This document shows positions 9,041 through 17,800 of a stretch of 27,992 nt of DNA, piece after piece (within the stretch, counting starts at the first letter, position 1; every line of letters starts with the position of its first letter). The translations under genes were made by a program, and so were the position numbers. Source of the DNA: Candidatus Omnitrophota bacterium (GTDB taxonomy: Bacteria; Omnitrophota; Gorgyraeia; 2-01-FULL-45-10). Location: contig JAKLDX010000002.1 in assembly GCA_022703295.1 (NCBI GenBank), positions 1 through 27,992 on the forward strand, given 5' to 3'. Below the pieces are notes generated by a model. The model ran no database searches, was not told where the DNA came from, and was given only the letters and a program-made list of their open reading frames with translations.

Positions 9041-9453
9041 GGGCGTTTTTTTATCTCGATCTTTCTTTTGTTCTCTCCCGCCACGGAAAGTTTCACCTCA
9101 AAATACTTTTTCGGCAAAAGGCCGCGCGCCTTGTCCGCCCACTCTATCACCGAAACGCCGTCACCGTAAAAATATTCTTCGAAATTCTCAGCGTCTATGA
9201 CGCTCGATTCGTCGAGTCGGTACAGGTCGAAGTGGTAAAGCGGCAGCCTTCCCTTGTATTCCTTTATGATGACAAATGTCGGGCTGTTGACATAACGGGC
9301 ATCTTTTACGCCGAGGCCTCCGGCTATGCCCTTGGTGAAGACCGTCTTGCCGGCACCCAGTTCTCCTATGAGCGCGACGACGTCCCCCCTCTTCAGCTTC
9401 TTTGCCAGCCGCGCGCCGGCGGCAATGGTGTCCTCTATTTTTTGTGATATCAT
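9037..9453 (-). CDS. tsaE: tRNA threonylcarbamoyladenosine biosynthesis ATPase TsaE
   Basis: TsaE (formerly YjeE, 138 aa) is the small P-loop ATPase that cycles the TsaB-TsaD complex during t6A synthesis. The Walker A motif GELGAGKT is at residues 30-37. FTKGIAGGLG follows, then NSPTF, LYHFDLYRL and VIEWADKA, all standard family blocks. The ATG lies three bases after the thiL stop and the gene overlaps tsaB by four bases. The ribosome binding site is weak (AAAGGA about 17 bases upstream), so reinitiation after thiL is likely. Confidence 0.95.
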   Translation of the reverse strand: MISQKIEDTIAAGARLAKKLKRGDVVALIGELGAGKTVFTKGIAGGLGVKDARYVNSPTFVIIKEYKGRLPLYHFDLYRLDESSVIDAENFEEYFYGDGVSVIEWADKARGLLPKKYFEVKLSVAGENKRKIEIKKRP

Positions 9454-9456
9454 ATT

Positions 9457-10368
9457 TTAAAAATGCAGGTATCCTTTGGTGCTTATTTTTCTTTGCTTGC
9501 CGTTCTTGTCGATCAATTTGTATCCGTAAGATTTGTTCATTACCTCGCCGATGAGAGTGGCTCCGCTTTCCATCTTCGCGAATTCCGTCCTGAGGAATTT
9601 CCCGGCCTCTTTTTTGTCCATAGTGAATAAAAGCTCGAAGTCTTCCCCTTCGCTGACGCCGCTTTCAAATGACCGGGCCTGCGCGGAAAGAGGAATAAGG
9701 TTTTCGTATATCCGCGCGCCGGCCGAGCTTGCGTCAAGTACCCTCCGCAGGTCCAGCAAAAGCCCGTCCGAAACATCTATCATGGAACTTATCCTGAAAT
9801 TCTCAACCAGCCTTCTTGCTTCCGCAAGCCTCGGCGTAAAATCAAGATGTTTCCCTTTTAAGGAGCCTCCTATCAAACCTGTGATGAAAATGACATCTCC
9901 GGGCCTCGCGCCGCTTCTTAAGGTAAGCCTGTTCTTTTCAACCTCCCCTATGACAGAGACATCTATGACCAGCTTTTTCGACCTGGAGATATCGCCGCCG
10001 ACTATATCTAAATTAAATTTTTTAGCAAGGCCGGACATGCCTTTGTAAATACCGTCGGCAAACGAGACGTTCTTCCCGGGATCCAGGGCGATGGAGACCA
10101 GTGCATATTTAGGCTTGCCTCCCATAGCGGCTATGTCGCTTAAATTACGGGCAAGCGCCTTGTGCCCTATCCGGTACGGCGTAGCCTGCGGCAGCTTGAA
10201 GTGCACATCCTCGACGAGCATATCGCAGGTATAAAGCAGGTATTTATCTTTAGTCCATTTCAATACTGCCGTGTCATCTCCGATGCCTTTCACGACGGAC
10301 TTGCCGTATTTGGCCTTTCGGGATATGCGTTTTATCAATCCGATCTCGCCTATGTCGCGTATCTTCAT
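9457..10368 (-). CDS. thiL: thiamine-monophosphate kinase
   Basis: ThiL phosphorylates thiamine monophosphate to the active diphosphate, the cofactor used by IlvB and transketolase elsewhere in this window. The frame is open to 10410, but the start is set at 10368 (MKIRDIGEIGLI), preceded by AAGG six bases upstream. The 14 extra upstream codons fall in a heptamer repeat. Family motifs in order are GIGDDTAV (28-35), the metal-binding CDMLVEDVHF, GHKALARNLSDIAAMGG, GGDI, FITGLIGGS, IDVSDGLLLDL and GEDFELLFT. The length is normal (303 aa). No other thi genes are nearby. Confidence 0.95.
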   Translation of the reverse strand: MKIRDIGEIGLIKRISRKAKYGKSVVKGIGDDTAVLKWTKDKYLLYTCDMLVEDVHFKLPQATPYRIGHKALARNLSDIAAMGGKPKYALVSIALDPGKNVSFADGIYKGMSGLAKKFNLDIVGGDISRSKKLVIDVSVIGEVEKNRLTLRSGARPGDVIFITGLIGGSLKGKHLDFTPRLAEARRLVENFRISSMIDVSDGLLLDLRRVLDASSAGARIYENLIPLSAQARSFESGVSEGEDFELLFTMDKKEAGKFLRTEFAKMESGATLIGEVMNKSYGYKLIDKNGKQRKISTKGYLHF

Positions 10369-10375
10369 GTTTAGC

Positions 10376-10404
10376 CTTAAGCTATAAGTTGTAAGCTTTA
10401 AGTT
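10376..10404. repeat. short 7-bp-period repeat at the mtnA-thiL junction
   Basis: On the minus strand the units TTAAAGC, TTACAAC, TTATAGC and TTAAGGC run through the mtnA end. The last unit supplies the AAGG that probably serves as the thiL ribosome binding site. The array overlaps the last codons of mtnA. Confidence 0.65.
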
Positions 10405-11428
10405 TTTCAAAAGATTTCGAATATGGTTTTCTCAATATGCCTTTTTCCGTAATGATTGCCGTGATAAGCTCATTCGGTGTGACATCAAATGCCGGATTAT
10501 AGACTTTGACTTTTTCCGGGGCAATCAATTTCCCGAGGATGGTCCTGACCTCATCGCCGTCGCGCTCTTCTATCGGGATATCCTTGCCGCTTTTCAAATT
10601 CAGGTCGAAAGTGGAAAGCGGGGCGACTACATAGAACGGCACCCTGTGATGCTTTGCCAAAACCCCAAGGCTGTACGTGCCTATCTTATTTGCCGCATCC
10701 CCGTTAAGCGCTATCCTATCCGCTCCGACGAATATCTTATCTATCCTGCCCTTGGCCATAAGGCTAGCCGCCATATTATCACATATGAGCGTCGTATCGA
10801 TGCCTTCATGCAAAAGCTCCCATGTCGTAAGCCTCGCGCCCTGCAAAAGCGGCCGCGTCTCGTCGGCATACACCTTTATGCGCTTGCCCTGTCTCGCCGC
10901 CTCGAAAAGAACGCCGAGGGCCGTTCCGTAGTCAGCCGTGGCAAGCCCCCCGGCATTGCAATGCGTAAGTATGGTGTCGCCTTTTTTTATTAGGCGGGAC
11001 CCGTAACGCGCCATCTGCCTGCAGTTTCTTTTGTCCTCGTCGATGATCTTCAGCGCTTCTTTCAGCAATATCTTTTTAATTCTTGCGACGGGCCCGGACG
11101 AGTTATTCTCTGCAATGCGCTTCATCCTCGCAAGAGCCCAGAACAGATTAACGGCGGTCGGCCTGGACGAAGCAAGGTATTTCACGGCCCTGTCGATATC
11201 CTTCTTGAACCCGCCGTAAGTTTCGGACCTTGAATTCTTTACGCCCAGCACTACGCCGAGAGCCCCCGCGATACCTATCGCGGGCGCACCGCGCACCTGT
11301 AAGGTCCTTATGGCCTTCCAGAGCGTCCTAATGTCGCCGCATTTTACAAATTTTATTTTATGCGGCAGGAGCGTCTGGTCGATGTAAACGCACTTTCCGC
11401 CTTTCCACGCAATAGTCTCTACCGGCAT
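10382..11428 (-). CDS. mtnA: S-methyl-5-thioribose-1-phosphate isomerase
   Basis: MtnA converts methylthioribose-1-phosphate to methylthioribulose-1-phosphate in methionine salvage. The 348-residue protein has RGAPAIGIAGALG (46-58), the catalytic cysteine C157 in THCNAGGLAT and the catalytic aspartate D237 in VGADRIALNGDAANKIGTY, as expected for the eIF2B-like isomerase family. ETRPLLQGARLT is also conserved. GAGAGG lies upstream of the ATG. No other methionine salvage genes are in the window, so its pathway partners are elsewhere or absent. A related ribose-1,5-bisphosphate isomerase is a less likely alternative, because the full MtnA signature is present. Its last codons are AT-rich because of the adjoining heptamer repeat. 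Confidence 0.94.
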   Translation of the reverse strand: MPVETIAWKGGKCVYIDQTLLPHKIKFVKCGDIRTLWKAIRTLQVRGAPAIGIAGALGVVLGVKNSRSETYGGFKKDIDRAVKYLASSRPTAVNLFWALARMKRIAENNSSGPVARIKKILLKEALKIIDEDKRNCRQMARYGSRLIKKGDTILTHCNAGGLATADYGTALGVLFEAARQGKRIKVYADETRPLLQGARLTTWELLHEGIDTTLICDNMAASLMAKGRIDKIFVGADRIALNGDAANKIGTYSLGVLAKHHRVPFYVVAPLSTFDLNLKSGKDIPIEERDGDEVRTILGKLIAPEKVKVYNPAFDVTPNELITAIITEKGILRKPYSKSFEKLKAYNL

Positions 11429-11446
11429 AATCTTGCCTCTCTAGCA

Positions 11447-11564
11447 CTTTTTAACTTAAAGCTTAAATTTTAAATATCAAAACTATAACTTAAAACTCAA
11501 AGCTAAAATCCAGGTCCGAAGGACACATAAGTTTTGACTTTTGAGTTTCAAGTTTTGAGTTTAT
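11447..11564. repeat. 7-bp-period repeat between the DUF362 gene and mtnA
   Basis: On the minus strand units like AACTCAA, AACTTGA, AACTCAA, AAGTCAA and AACTTAT are followed by a small inverted repeat (GTCC-GAA-GGAC, around 11514-11524). A second run follows: AGCTTTG, AGTTTTA, AGTTATA and similar. This is the longest of the heptamer gaps. It holds no gene or clear terminator. Confidence 0.65.
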
Positions 11565-12668
11565 TTATCCCCACACCAATTTTGTCAGAATGCTGCGTTT
11601 TATGAATATCGCCTTGTACGGGCATATTTCATGGCAGCACATGCACCTTATGCACTTTTTGTAATCTATCGTGCAGCGGTCCTTCCCTATCGATATGCAG
11701 CTGACAGGGCAGGTGATCTTGCAAAGGTTGCACCTTGCGCATATGGAAACATTGATATACGGCCGGAATTTCAGCAGCGTCGCCACGCCGTTCACGATTA
11801 CTTCCGGCAGGAATTTAAGCAGCGTCGTCTGAGGCAGCCTGAAATCCTTTACGATAAAATCATCCAGGGGATCGCCTGCTATTTCTATCAGGTCAAGGTC
11901 CGCCTCACCTGCCCCCATCCCGTATGCCTCTTTGGTGACGAGTATATCGAGAGGATTGAGCCCTACTATTTTCGCAAGGCAGGAATCGATGGCTACGCCG
12001 TCGCTGCCTGCCATCACAAACTTCATCTCGCGCGGGACCCCGCCCGACGGGCCGTCCCCCTCCATTGCAACGACGGAATCGACTACCGTAAGCTCGGGCC
12101 TGGTAATGGAATATATCCTGGCAACGATCTTGGCGAAACCCTTTTCCTTCGGCGCCAGAGAATGCAGATGCGGCTTATGCATCCCAACCACGGATCCGTA
12201 CATGTTCTTTATAGCGCCCGTCAGGACCGTTATAACGTGTGTTTTGAACTTAGGTATCGATATCACGCAATCGTAATCAAGTATTTGCCTCGAGATGGGG
12301 ATCTCATCCACGACTTTTGAGCTCGTGAGCTTTATAAGCTCCACGCCTTCCTCTTCCGACACTTTCCTCATCCCCGATTTCGTGAATATATCCTCGATAT
12401 TGGCGCCATAGCCTGCCGGCGAATCGCCGATGACAGGTTCCGCGCCGGCCAATCTGACCAGCCTGACCACCGCCCTGACGACTTCCGGGTGCGTATCGAC
12501 AGCGTCTTCCGGGACACGGGCCGACAATAGATTGGGCTTCAACAAGACTTTCGTCCCGGGCCTTACGAAATGTTCTATCCCGCCCAGGAGGTCAACGGAC
12601 CGCTTCACAGCCGCAAAAACTTTCTCCGAATTGTAATTCTCGCATTTGACCAGCGAAATCTTAGCCAT
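11565..12668 (-). CDS. DUF362 protein with C-terminal 4Fe-4S ferredoxin domain
   Basis: The first 300 residues match the DUF362 family (LLKPNLLSARVP, THPEVVRAVVRL, VIGDSPAGYG, ISIPKFKTH, GAIKNMYGSVVG, VVAMEGDGPSGG). From residue 313 two cysteine sets follow, C-x2-C-x3-CP-x2-C and C-x2-C-x2-C-x3-CP, which should hold two 4Fe-4S clusters. The function is unknown; a cytoplasmic redox role is inferred. The frame is open to 12770, but the start at 12668 (MAKISLVKCENY) has GAGGGGAGC directly upstream and matches family N-termini. The extra 34 codons are family 2 repeat sequence. The length of 367 aa is typical for DUF362-ferredoxin fusions. Confidence 0.9.
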   Translation of the reverse strand: MAKISLVKCENYNSEKVFAAVKRSVDLLGGIEHFVRPGTKVLLKPNLLSARVPEDAVDTHPEVVRAVVRLVRLAGAEPVIGDSPAGYGANIEDIFTKSGMRKVSEEEGVELIKLTSSKVVDEIPISRQILDYDCVISIPKFKTHVITVLTGAIKNMYGSVVGMHKPHLHSLAPKEKGFAKIVARIYSITRPELTVVDSVVAMEGDGPSGGVPREMKFVMAGSDGVAIDSCLAKIVGLNPLDILVTKEAYGMGAGEADLDLIEIAGDPLDDFIVKDFRLPQTTLLKFLPEVIVNGVATLLKFRPYINVSICARCNLCKITCPVSCISIGKDRCTIDYKKCIRCMCCHEICPYKAIFIKRSILTKLVWG

Positions 12669-12682
12669 GCTCCCCTCTTCGT

Positions 12683-12924
12683 AAATTTTTTCGCTTCTGC
12701 TGATGGCGGAACTCTTGTGGTCCGCCTGGAGCGACTCTTCAAAATTTTGATACATTGGACGGTCCAGCAAGGCCAGACAAACCGCACCATCGACTAACTA
12801 CTGGCGGGTTGGATGGCCATCAAAATTTTGGACAAGCATTATTGCATGCCCAATGCAATTTGCGGCAAGCGCCAAGGCGGCCATAAAAGTAAACGCTCGA
12901 CTGCCGCTTGCGAAACAATTTTTT
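12683..12924. repeat. structured intergenic repeat, family 2, copy A
   Basis: This 242-bp element fills the gap between the tatD fusion and the DUF362 gene. It is closed by AT-rich arms ending in TTTTTTCGC on the left and GCGAAACAATTTTTT on the right. An inner stem pairs CAAAATTTTGAT (12740-12751) with ATCAAAATTTTG (12819-12830). Near the right end is a perfect hairpin ATTGCAT-GCCCA-ATGCAAT (12841-12859). Long stretches match copy B at 14501-14741, for example TTGCATGCCCAATGCAATTT and the segment GGCCAGACAAACCGCACCAT. Minus-strand open frames crossing it have no family resemblance and are not called. Confidence 0.85.
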
Positions 12925-12928
12925 CCCT

Positions 12929-14296
12929 CTACCCGACTACGCCGAAGGACCTTAACCTGAAACTGGCGCCTAGAGCGGCGGCGATCTCCTCGCACTTTTT
13001 AACATCTACTCCTTCAACATCGACACATGTGACTTCTACGGCGATACCATTCTTTACACAAGACTTAATGAAATCCTGCACCGCCAGGTAAGTCTTGGCG
13101 CCGAATTCCGGCTTGCATATCGCGTTATATCTGGTGTCTGATTCCGCATTGAGGCTGACCGAGACCTTATCGATGAGCCCGACGAGCTCACGGGCGATGA
13201 CGCGGCCGTTTATCAGGTCGCCGTGGCCGTTCGTGACCAGCCTGACCTTTGCGCCTTTAGACCTGGCCCATTTCGCGACAGCCTTTACCACATCCAGCCG
13301 CGATGTCGGTTCACCGTAACCGCAGAATACTATTTCTTGGTATTTTTTCGGGTCACCGACCGAGGCGATCACTTCTTCAGCGGAAGGCTCTTTATCCAGC
13401 CTCAGGTTATGCCCTTTTACAAAAGAGGTCTGGCTCCTTACACAGAAGTCACAGGCATTGGTGCACCTGTTCGTTATATTCAGATAAAGGCCATGGCGTA
13501 TCTGGTAAGCTACCTTCGGTTTGTTCTCCAGTCCTAAACCGAATAGCTCATCGGCATTGTGCGTAGTCACTCTCTCGATATCCTCTTTGGATAATTTCAG
13601 TATCCCGGACCATTCCTCTACGAGATACGTAAGGTACGAAGGCTCATTGCGTTTGCCGCGGAAGCTTTGCGGCGCCAGGAACGGCGCGTCAGTCTCGAGA
13701 AGCAGCTTTTCAACGCTCATCCCCGCCGCTGTTTCCCTTAAACTTTTAGCGTTCTTGAACGTAAGGCTCGCGGTGAATGAGACATAAAGCCCGGCATCCA
13801 GGCACCTGTTAAGGAAGTCCCTGTCCCCGGCAAAACAATGCATCACCGCGGCAACACCGTTCTTATTTTCCTTTTTTAATATATCAAGCGCCTCGGTGCC
13901 CGCTTCCCTCGAATGTATTATCAGCGGCAGGCCCAGGTCCCGCGCAAGATGTATGAACTTTTTAAATACGGCGAGCTGTTCTTCCTTAGGAGACAGGTTC
14001 CGGTAGTAATCCAGGCCCACTTCTCCGACGGCAACGACCTTATCTTCTTTGCCCAACGCGCGCAGATCTGCCATAACCTTGTCCGTGGCCGTCTTTGCGT
14101 CATGCGGATGGACGCCGACAGAGGCATAGATCATGTCGTATTTGGCGGCCAGTTCCACTGCCCTGCGGCTTCCCTCGACGGAACTGCCTACGTTTACGAT
14201 CCTCTCTACGCCGGCAGCGCGCGAGCGTTCCAAAACCGCATCCCGGTCAGCGTCAAAATCCTTAAAATCCAGGTGGCAATGTGTATCTATTAACAT
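12929..14296 (-). CDS. TatD family metal-dependent hydrolase fused to a radical SAM domain
   Basis: The first 255 residues are a complete TatD nuclease/hydrolase: DTHCHLD (H6, H8), GEVGLDYYR (E92), IIHSREAG (H128), MHCFAGD (H153) and LLETDAPFLAP (D203) give all metal ligands. From about residue 265 a radical SAM domain follows, with C278-x3-C282-x2-C285 in NRCTNACDFC, then FCGYGEPTSR and VTNGHG. It matches the TatD-associated radical SAM family, which in many genomes is a separate neighbour; here the two are one chain of 455 aa. The joint reaction is unknown. GAGAG seven bases upstream supports the start. The stop is TAG. The upstream gap (14297-14828) contains two repeat elements and the terminator of the giant gene, and I found no convincing promoter in it. 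Confidence 0.93.
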   Translation of the reverse strand: MLIDTHCHLDFKDFDADRDAVLERSRAAGVERIVNVGSSVEGSRRAVELAAKYDMIYASVGVHPHDAKTATDKVMADLRALGKEDKVVAVGEVGLDYYRNLSPKEEQLAVFKKFIHLARDLGLPLIIHSREAGTEALDILKKENKNGVAAVMHCFAGDRDFLNRCLDAGLYVSFTASLTFKNAKSLRETAAGMSVEKLLLETDAPFLAPQSFRGKRNEPSYLTYLVEEWSGILKLSKEDIERVTTHNADELFGLGLENKPKVAYQIRHGLYLNITNRCTNACDFCVRSQTSFVKGHNLRLDKEPSAEEVIASVGDPKKYQEIVFCGYGEPTSRLDVVKAVAKWARSKGAKVRLVTNGHGDLINGRVIARELVGLIDKVSVSLNAESDTRYNAICKPEFGAKTYLAVQDFIKSCVKNGIAVEVTCVDVEGVDVKKCEEIAAALGASFRLRSFGVVG

Positions 14297-14308
14297 TTTT
14301 CATCTCTC

Positions 14309-14483
14309 AAAATTTTTCGCGTCTTGCTGAAATGTGATGTGGCGATGTGGTGAGCAGACGCGTTAAAATTTCGAGGCAGCGTACGAGAAATTTTACCGAG
14401 CGAAATTTTCACATGGTTGAAAATTTCGCGTCGGATGCGAACCACTCGACACAGCACATTTAAGCGCTGTGGTTAAAAATTTT
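14309..14483. repeat. structured intergenic repeat, family 1, copy 3
   Basis: The outer arms are AAAATTTTT (14309-14317) and its complement (14475-14483). The second arm pair begins AATGTG and ends CACATT. Hairpin I is at 14364-14395, identical in stem to the other copies. Hairpin II (14400-14429) has perfect arms GCGAAATTTTCA/TGAAAATTTCGC and loop CATGGT. It sits immediately upstream of the tatD-fusion ribosome binding site and is followed at once by family 2 copy B. Confidence 0.88.
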
Positions 14484-14500
14484 CCCCAGCCTCTCCTTCA

Positions 14501-14741
14501 AAAATTTTTTCGCTTACCGCTGGAGGCGCCAACTTTTGTGGCCCGCCTGGAGCGACTGTTAAAAATTTCGATACATTGGGCGGTCTAGAAAGGCCAGACA
14601 AACCGCACCATAGATAACGGGCTTGCGGGTTGGATGGCCATCGAAATTTTTCCACAGCAAATTGCATGCCCAATGCAATTTGCGGCAAGCGAAAGGCGGT
14701 CACAAAAGTAAACGCCTGACTTCCGCTTGCGAAAAAATTTT
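14501..14741. repeat. structured intergenic repeat, family 2, copy B
   Basis: A 241-bp element with perfect 13-bp outer arms AAAATTTTTTCGC (14501-14513) and GCGAAAAAATTTT (14729-14741). The inner stem pairs AAAAATTTCGAT (14561-14572) with ATCGAAATTTTT (14640-14651). These bases differ from copy A but remain fully paired. The hairpin ATTGCAT-GCCCA-ATGCAAT is at 14661-14679. The element lies between the giant-gene terminator and family 1 copy 3. Confidence 0.87.
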
Positions 14742-14766
14742 ATCCTTATGTTAACACAAATTATTC

Positions 14767-14802
14767 ATAAAAACAAGGGGATGGCAGATTTGCCATCCCC
14801 TT
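14767..14802 (-). terminator. Rho-independent terminator of the giant gene
   Basis: On the minus strand, starting 27 bases after the stop codon, a perfect 12-bp stem AAGGGGATGGCA/TGCCATCCCCTT closes a 4-nt loop and is followed by GTTTTTAT. The GC-rich base of the stem and the T-run fit an intrinsic terminator that ends the giant transcript before the tatD-fusion gene. Confidence 0.85.
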
Positions 14803-14828
14803 ACTTATGCTAATATTAATATAAAAGA

Positions 14829-17800
14829 TTATGCTGAGATACCGACCTTCGCTATAGCGTTGTAATCGGCCTCTGCGCTTTCCCTGGCTATCGGCCTGTA
14901 GGAAAGGATAACCTTTATAACCTCGTTCTTCTTCAGCCCTTCCATATACTGCTCTACGAGCGCTGCCTTGCCCTCCACGTCTTTCATGTGCGCTGCTACG
15001 AAGAACTCCAGCAGCCTGTACAGCTTTGAATCCTTCGGAGTATCCTGATCTATGGCCCTGGCAAGAAGCAGCATCCAGTACATGTTCAGTCGGTATGCGA
15101 CTCTCTTATCCTTCTGCTCACCCTTAAGACCGGACGCGTCCACTATCATGAACTTGATACCCTTAGCTTCGCTAAGCAGCTTATCCAGCTCGCCCTTATA
15201 GCTGTCTTCGGAGAATTCTTTAGGCAGCTGAACCATTACATTCTGCGGATTCAATCCCTTATGCCGTATTTCGCTAAGCACCCACTCCACGATGGCTTCG
15301 GGCTTATTAGTTCCTATCTGCACAAGGCCGAACCTGTTACCATAAGAGAACTGATCTTCCTCGAATTCGTCTTTGTTCTTATAGCAATCGTAGGAAGTAA
15401 ACAAAGTGTAATTACTGATCGGCGGAGCGACCAGTATGCCGACATCCCTGGCCATCGCGGACATTTCGTCCGTCAATGATAAGGGCTTCTTCTGTCCGGC
15501 ATCCGAAGATACTGGGAAATCCTTATTGGTGAATTCTACGGACTCTCTCGAAGTGCCCGCATCTGTTTTGTGGCTCACAAGAGCCGGATGAGTGATTTCC
15601 AGGGCAGTATTAGGATGTTCTGCCGAAACAGCCTTTTCGCCGCCGAGGTTCGGATGAACCTGTTCGAGAAGATTGCGCGGAGTAGCGGCAGGTTTCACCA
15701 TTTCAGCCGCGGAGCCAGCTCGTTGCGCGGGCGCAGTCTGTAGATAAGGCTCTGCTACCACAGGAATCGACATGGCCCCGAGACCGGCTTTGCCGGCAGG
15801 GAAATCCTTGGTCCCTTCGCCTTTCCCGGGCTCCGTTACTTTTGGAGCAGTTTTCTCGGCAAATGTATCACGCAGAATGCGAATGGTCTCAGTCAAGCGC
15901 TGCGGCGAGCCTAACGTGTCAAGGTCTGCCCGGGCCATTCGGTTAAACACCTCTGCTGGATTTATATTCTGAGCCGCGTACATCCTGGCCACCCGTAAAA
16001 CCGTACGGATGAGTAAAGAGGGCTCGGTCTTCTTCTGCTCAAATATTCTTGGCCTGAAAGCCTGATAAGCTACTCTCACAGCTTCTTCATCCATATTGCG
16101 CTGCTTCATCATTGTCCTTAATTCTGTTATAAGCCTGTCCTCTCTGTCAACAGGCTCACCGGAATACCAACCTTCATTAGCTTTTTCTCCGGCAGGGAAA
16201 GACTTAACGTCTTCGTGTGCGCCGCCTTTGGAATCGAGTTTTTTGATTTTTAATTCAACGGATACCGGCTGGCCCTTCTCCAGTCCCCAATCAATGCCGT
16301 GAAGAGAAATATTGCTGATAGGATTTATCAGTAAACCGCCCCCAACATCGATATTCACTCCGGTACCCGGTATAGGCACTACTATATCCTTTGGCATTAT
16401 TTTTGACCTTGCTATAATCCAGGAAAATAATATGCCATCAGGATCATGCACATCCTCTTCAATGCCTATGACATCAACGCATTGTAAGCGTTCATCCAAT
16501 TGAATTAATGCTTGAGGCGTTCTGTTCCTGCAGATAACGAAGAAGTTGCCGTCTTTGGCATTCCTTTCCTCTTTAGCCTCACCAAACAACTTGTTGAGTT
16601 TCTTTACCGTTTGAGGATCGCTCGTATTAAGCGCTACCTGTTCAATATAAAACGGTATCGGAAAAGCTCCTCCTAAATCAGGATCCCATTCGACTATCCT
16701 TGAGATAGGAACGCTCAGCGCCATTTCTTCTGCCGCGTCCCCCGCAGGGAAAGACTTAAGATCTTCATTTCCCGGCAGCAGGAGCTCGTCAACGAATTCC
16801 CTGACAGACCGTTCCGATACGGCGGATAAATTAAGGCGCGCCGTCCTGTTCGTATTCCTGTCCAGGAAATTCAATGCACCCCAGCCGGCGTGCTCATCGC
16901 AGATGATATTGTAATCTTTCATCGCGGCGACAAACTGCCCTTTGATAAGCGAAACTGCCGCGAGACTGCCTACGGGCATCGATACTTGCTTACCGTTAGG
17001 GAATGCGAGCGTGATCTCATTCTGTGTCGCGGAAATTATGACATTTTCCCTGTATAAGGATAGCGCCGCATCTCCAGCCGGGAAATCTTTCTTCGCGGCC
17101 CCTTCCACAGAACCTGCATTATCCCTTACATATTGCCTGACCGCTTTATTAACTTCTTCCGTGAACCATAACTTCTTTTTCAGGTCATGGTCAGGATAAG
17201 TTTGCATGCCGCTTATTTTGGAACCAAGTTCCGGCACCACCCAATATCCTTTTCCGCTAGGCAGTGCGATTATACTGCCCGTATCATCGTAATCACCGCG
17301 GCCGCCAGAACTTGCATATTCGGCCAATAAGACCTCTTGTCTTGGATTTATCGCCAGCATACGCGACAACTCAGGAACCGGTCCGGCATTGTATTTCTTG
17401 AGCTCTGCCGCGCTGACTGGCTTGAAATTCACACCGTCTTTCGCAGCCTCAACTTCGCCGTTTTTCTTTAGACGGAATGCGAGGCCTTCCTTGTCAAGCG
17501 CTACCGTAAGCACGTACTTGCCCCCTTCGGGGAGAACCTTATTCAACGCAACCCTAACCACGTGAGGCTGCGCCGTAACGCCAAGGCCTTTCCACCATTG
17601 TTCATATATGAATTTCCTGGCGCTATCCACTTCATAGCTTTCTATGCTACTGTATTTCTTGCCCGTGAGTTTCGATAAGTGTTCTTTTGCTCTGGCCCGA
17701 TCTTCCGCCTGAGTATTTTTAATCAAATATTCAAGGGCCCTGAGTGTAGTGTTAATGCGATACACGCCATATTCTGCGCTTTCAAGCATACTGAAGAAAG

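Noticed and set aside
10369..10410. 14-codon N-terminal extension of thiL
   Set aside because: It is translated heptamer repeat overlapping the mtnA end. ThiL proteins begin at the M-K-I-R-D-I-G-E start.
12669..12770. 34-codon N-terminal extension of the DUF362 gene
   Set aside because: It is family 2 repeat sequence. A strong ribosome binding site lies directly before the start at 12668.
14473..14703. Minus-strand open frame (76 codons), and similar ones at 12605-12790 and 12798-12995
   Set aside because: They lie in family 1/2 repeats. The two family 2 copies do not keep the same frame, and the base changes preserve pairing rather than protein.
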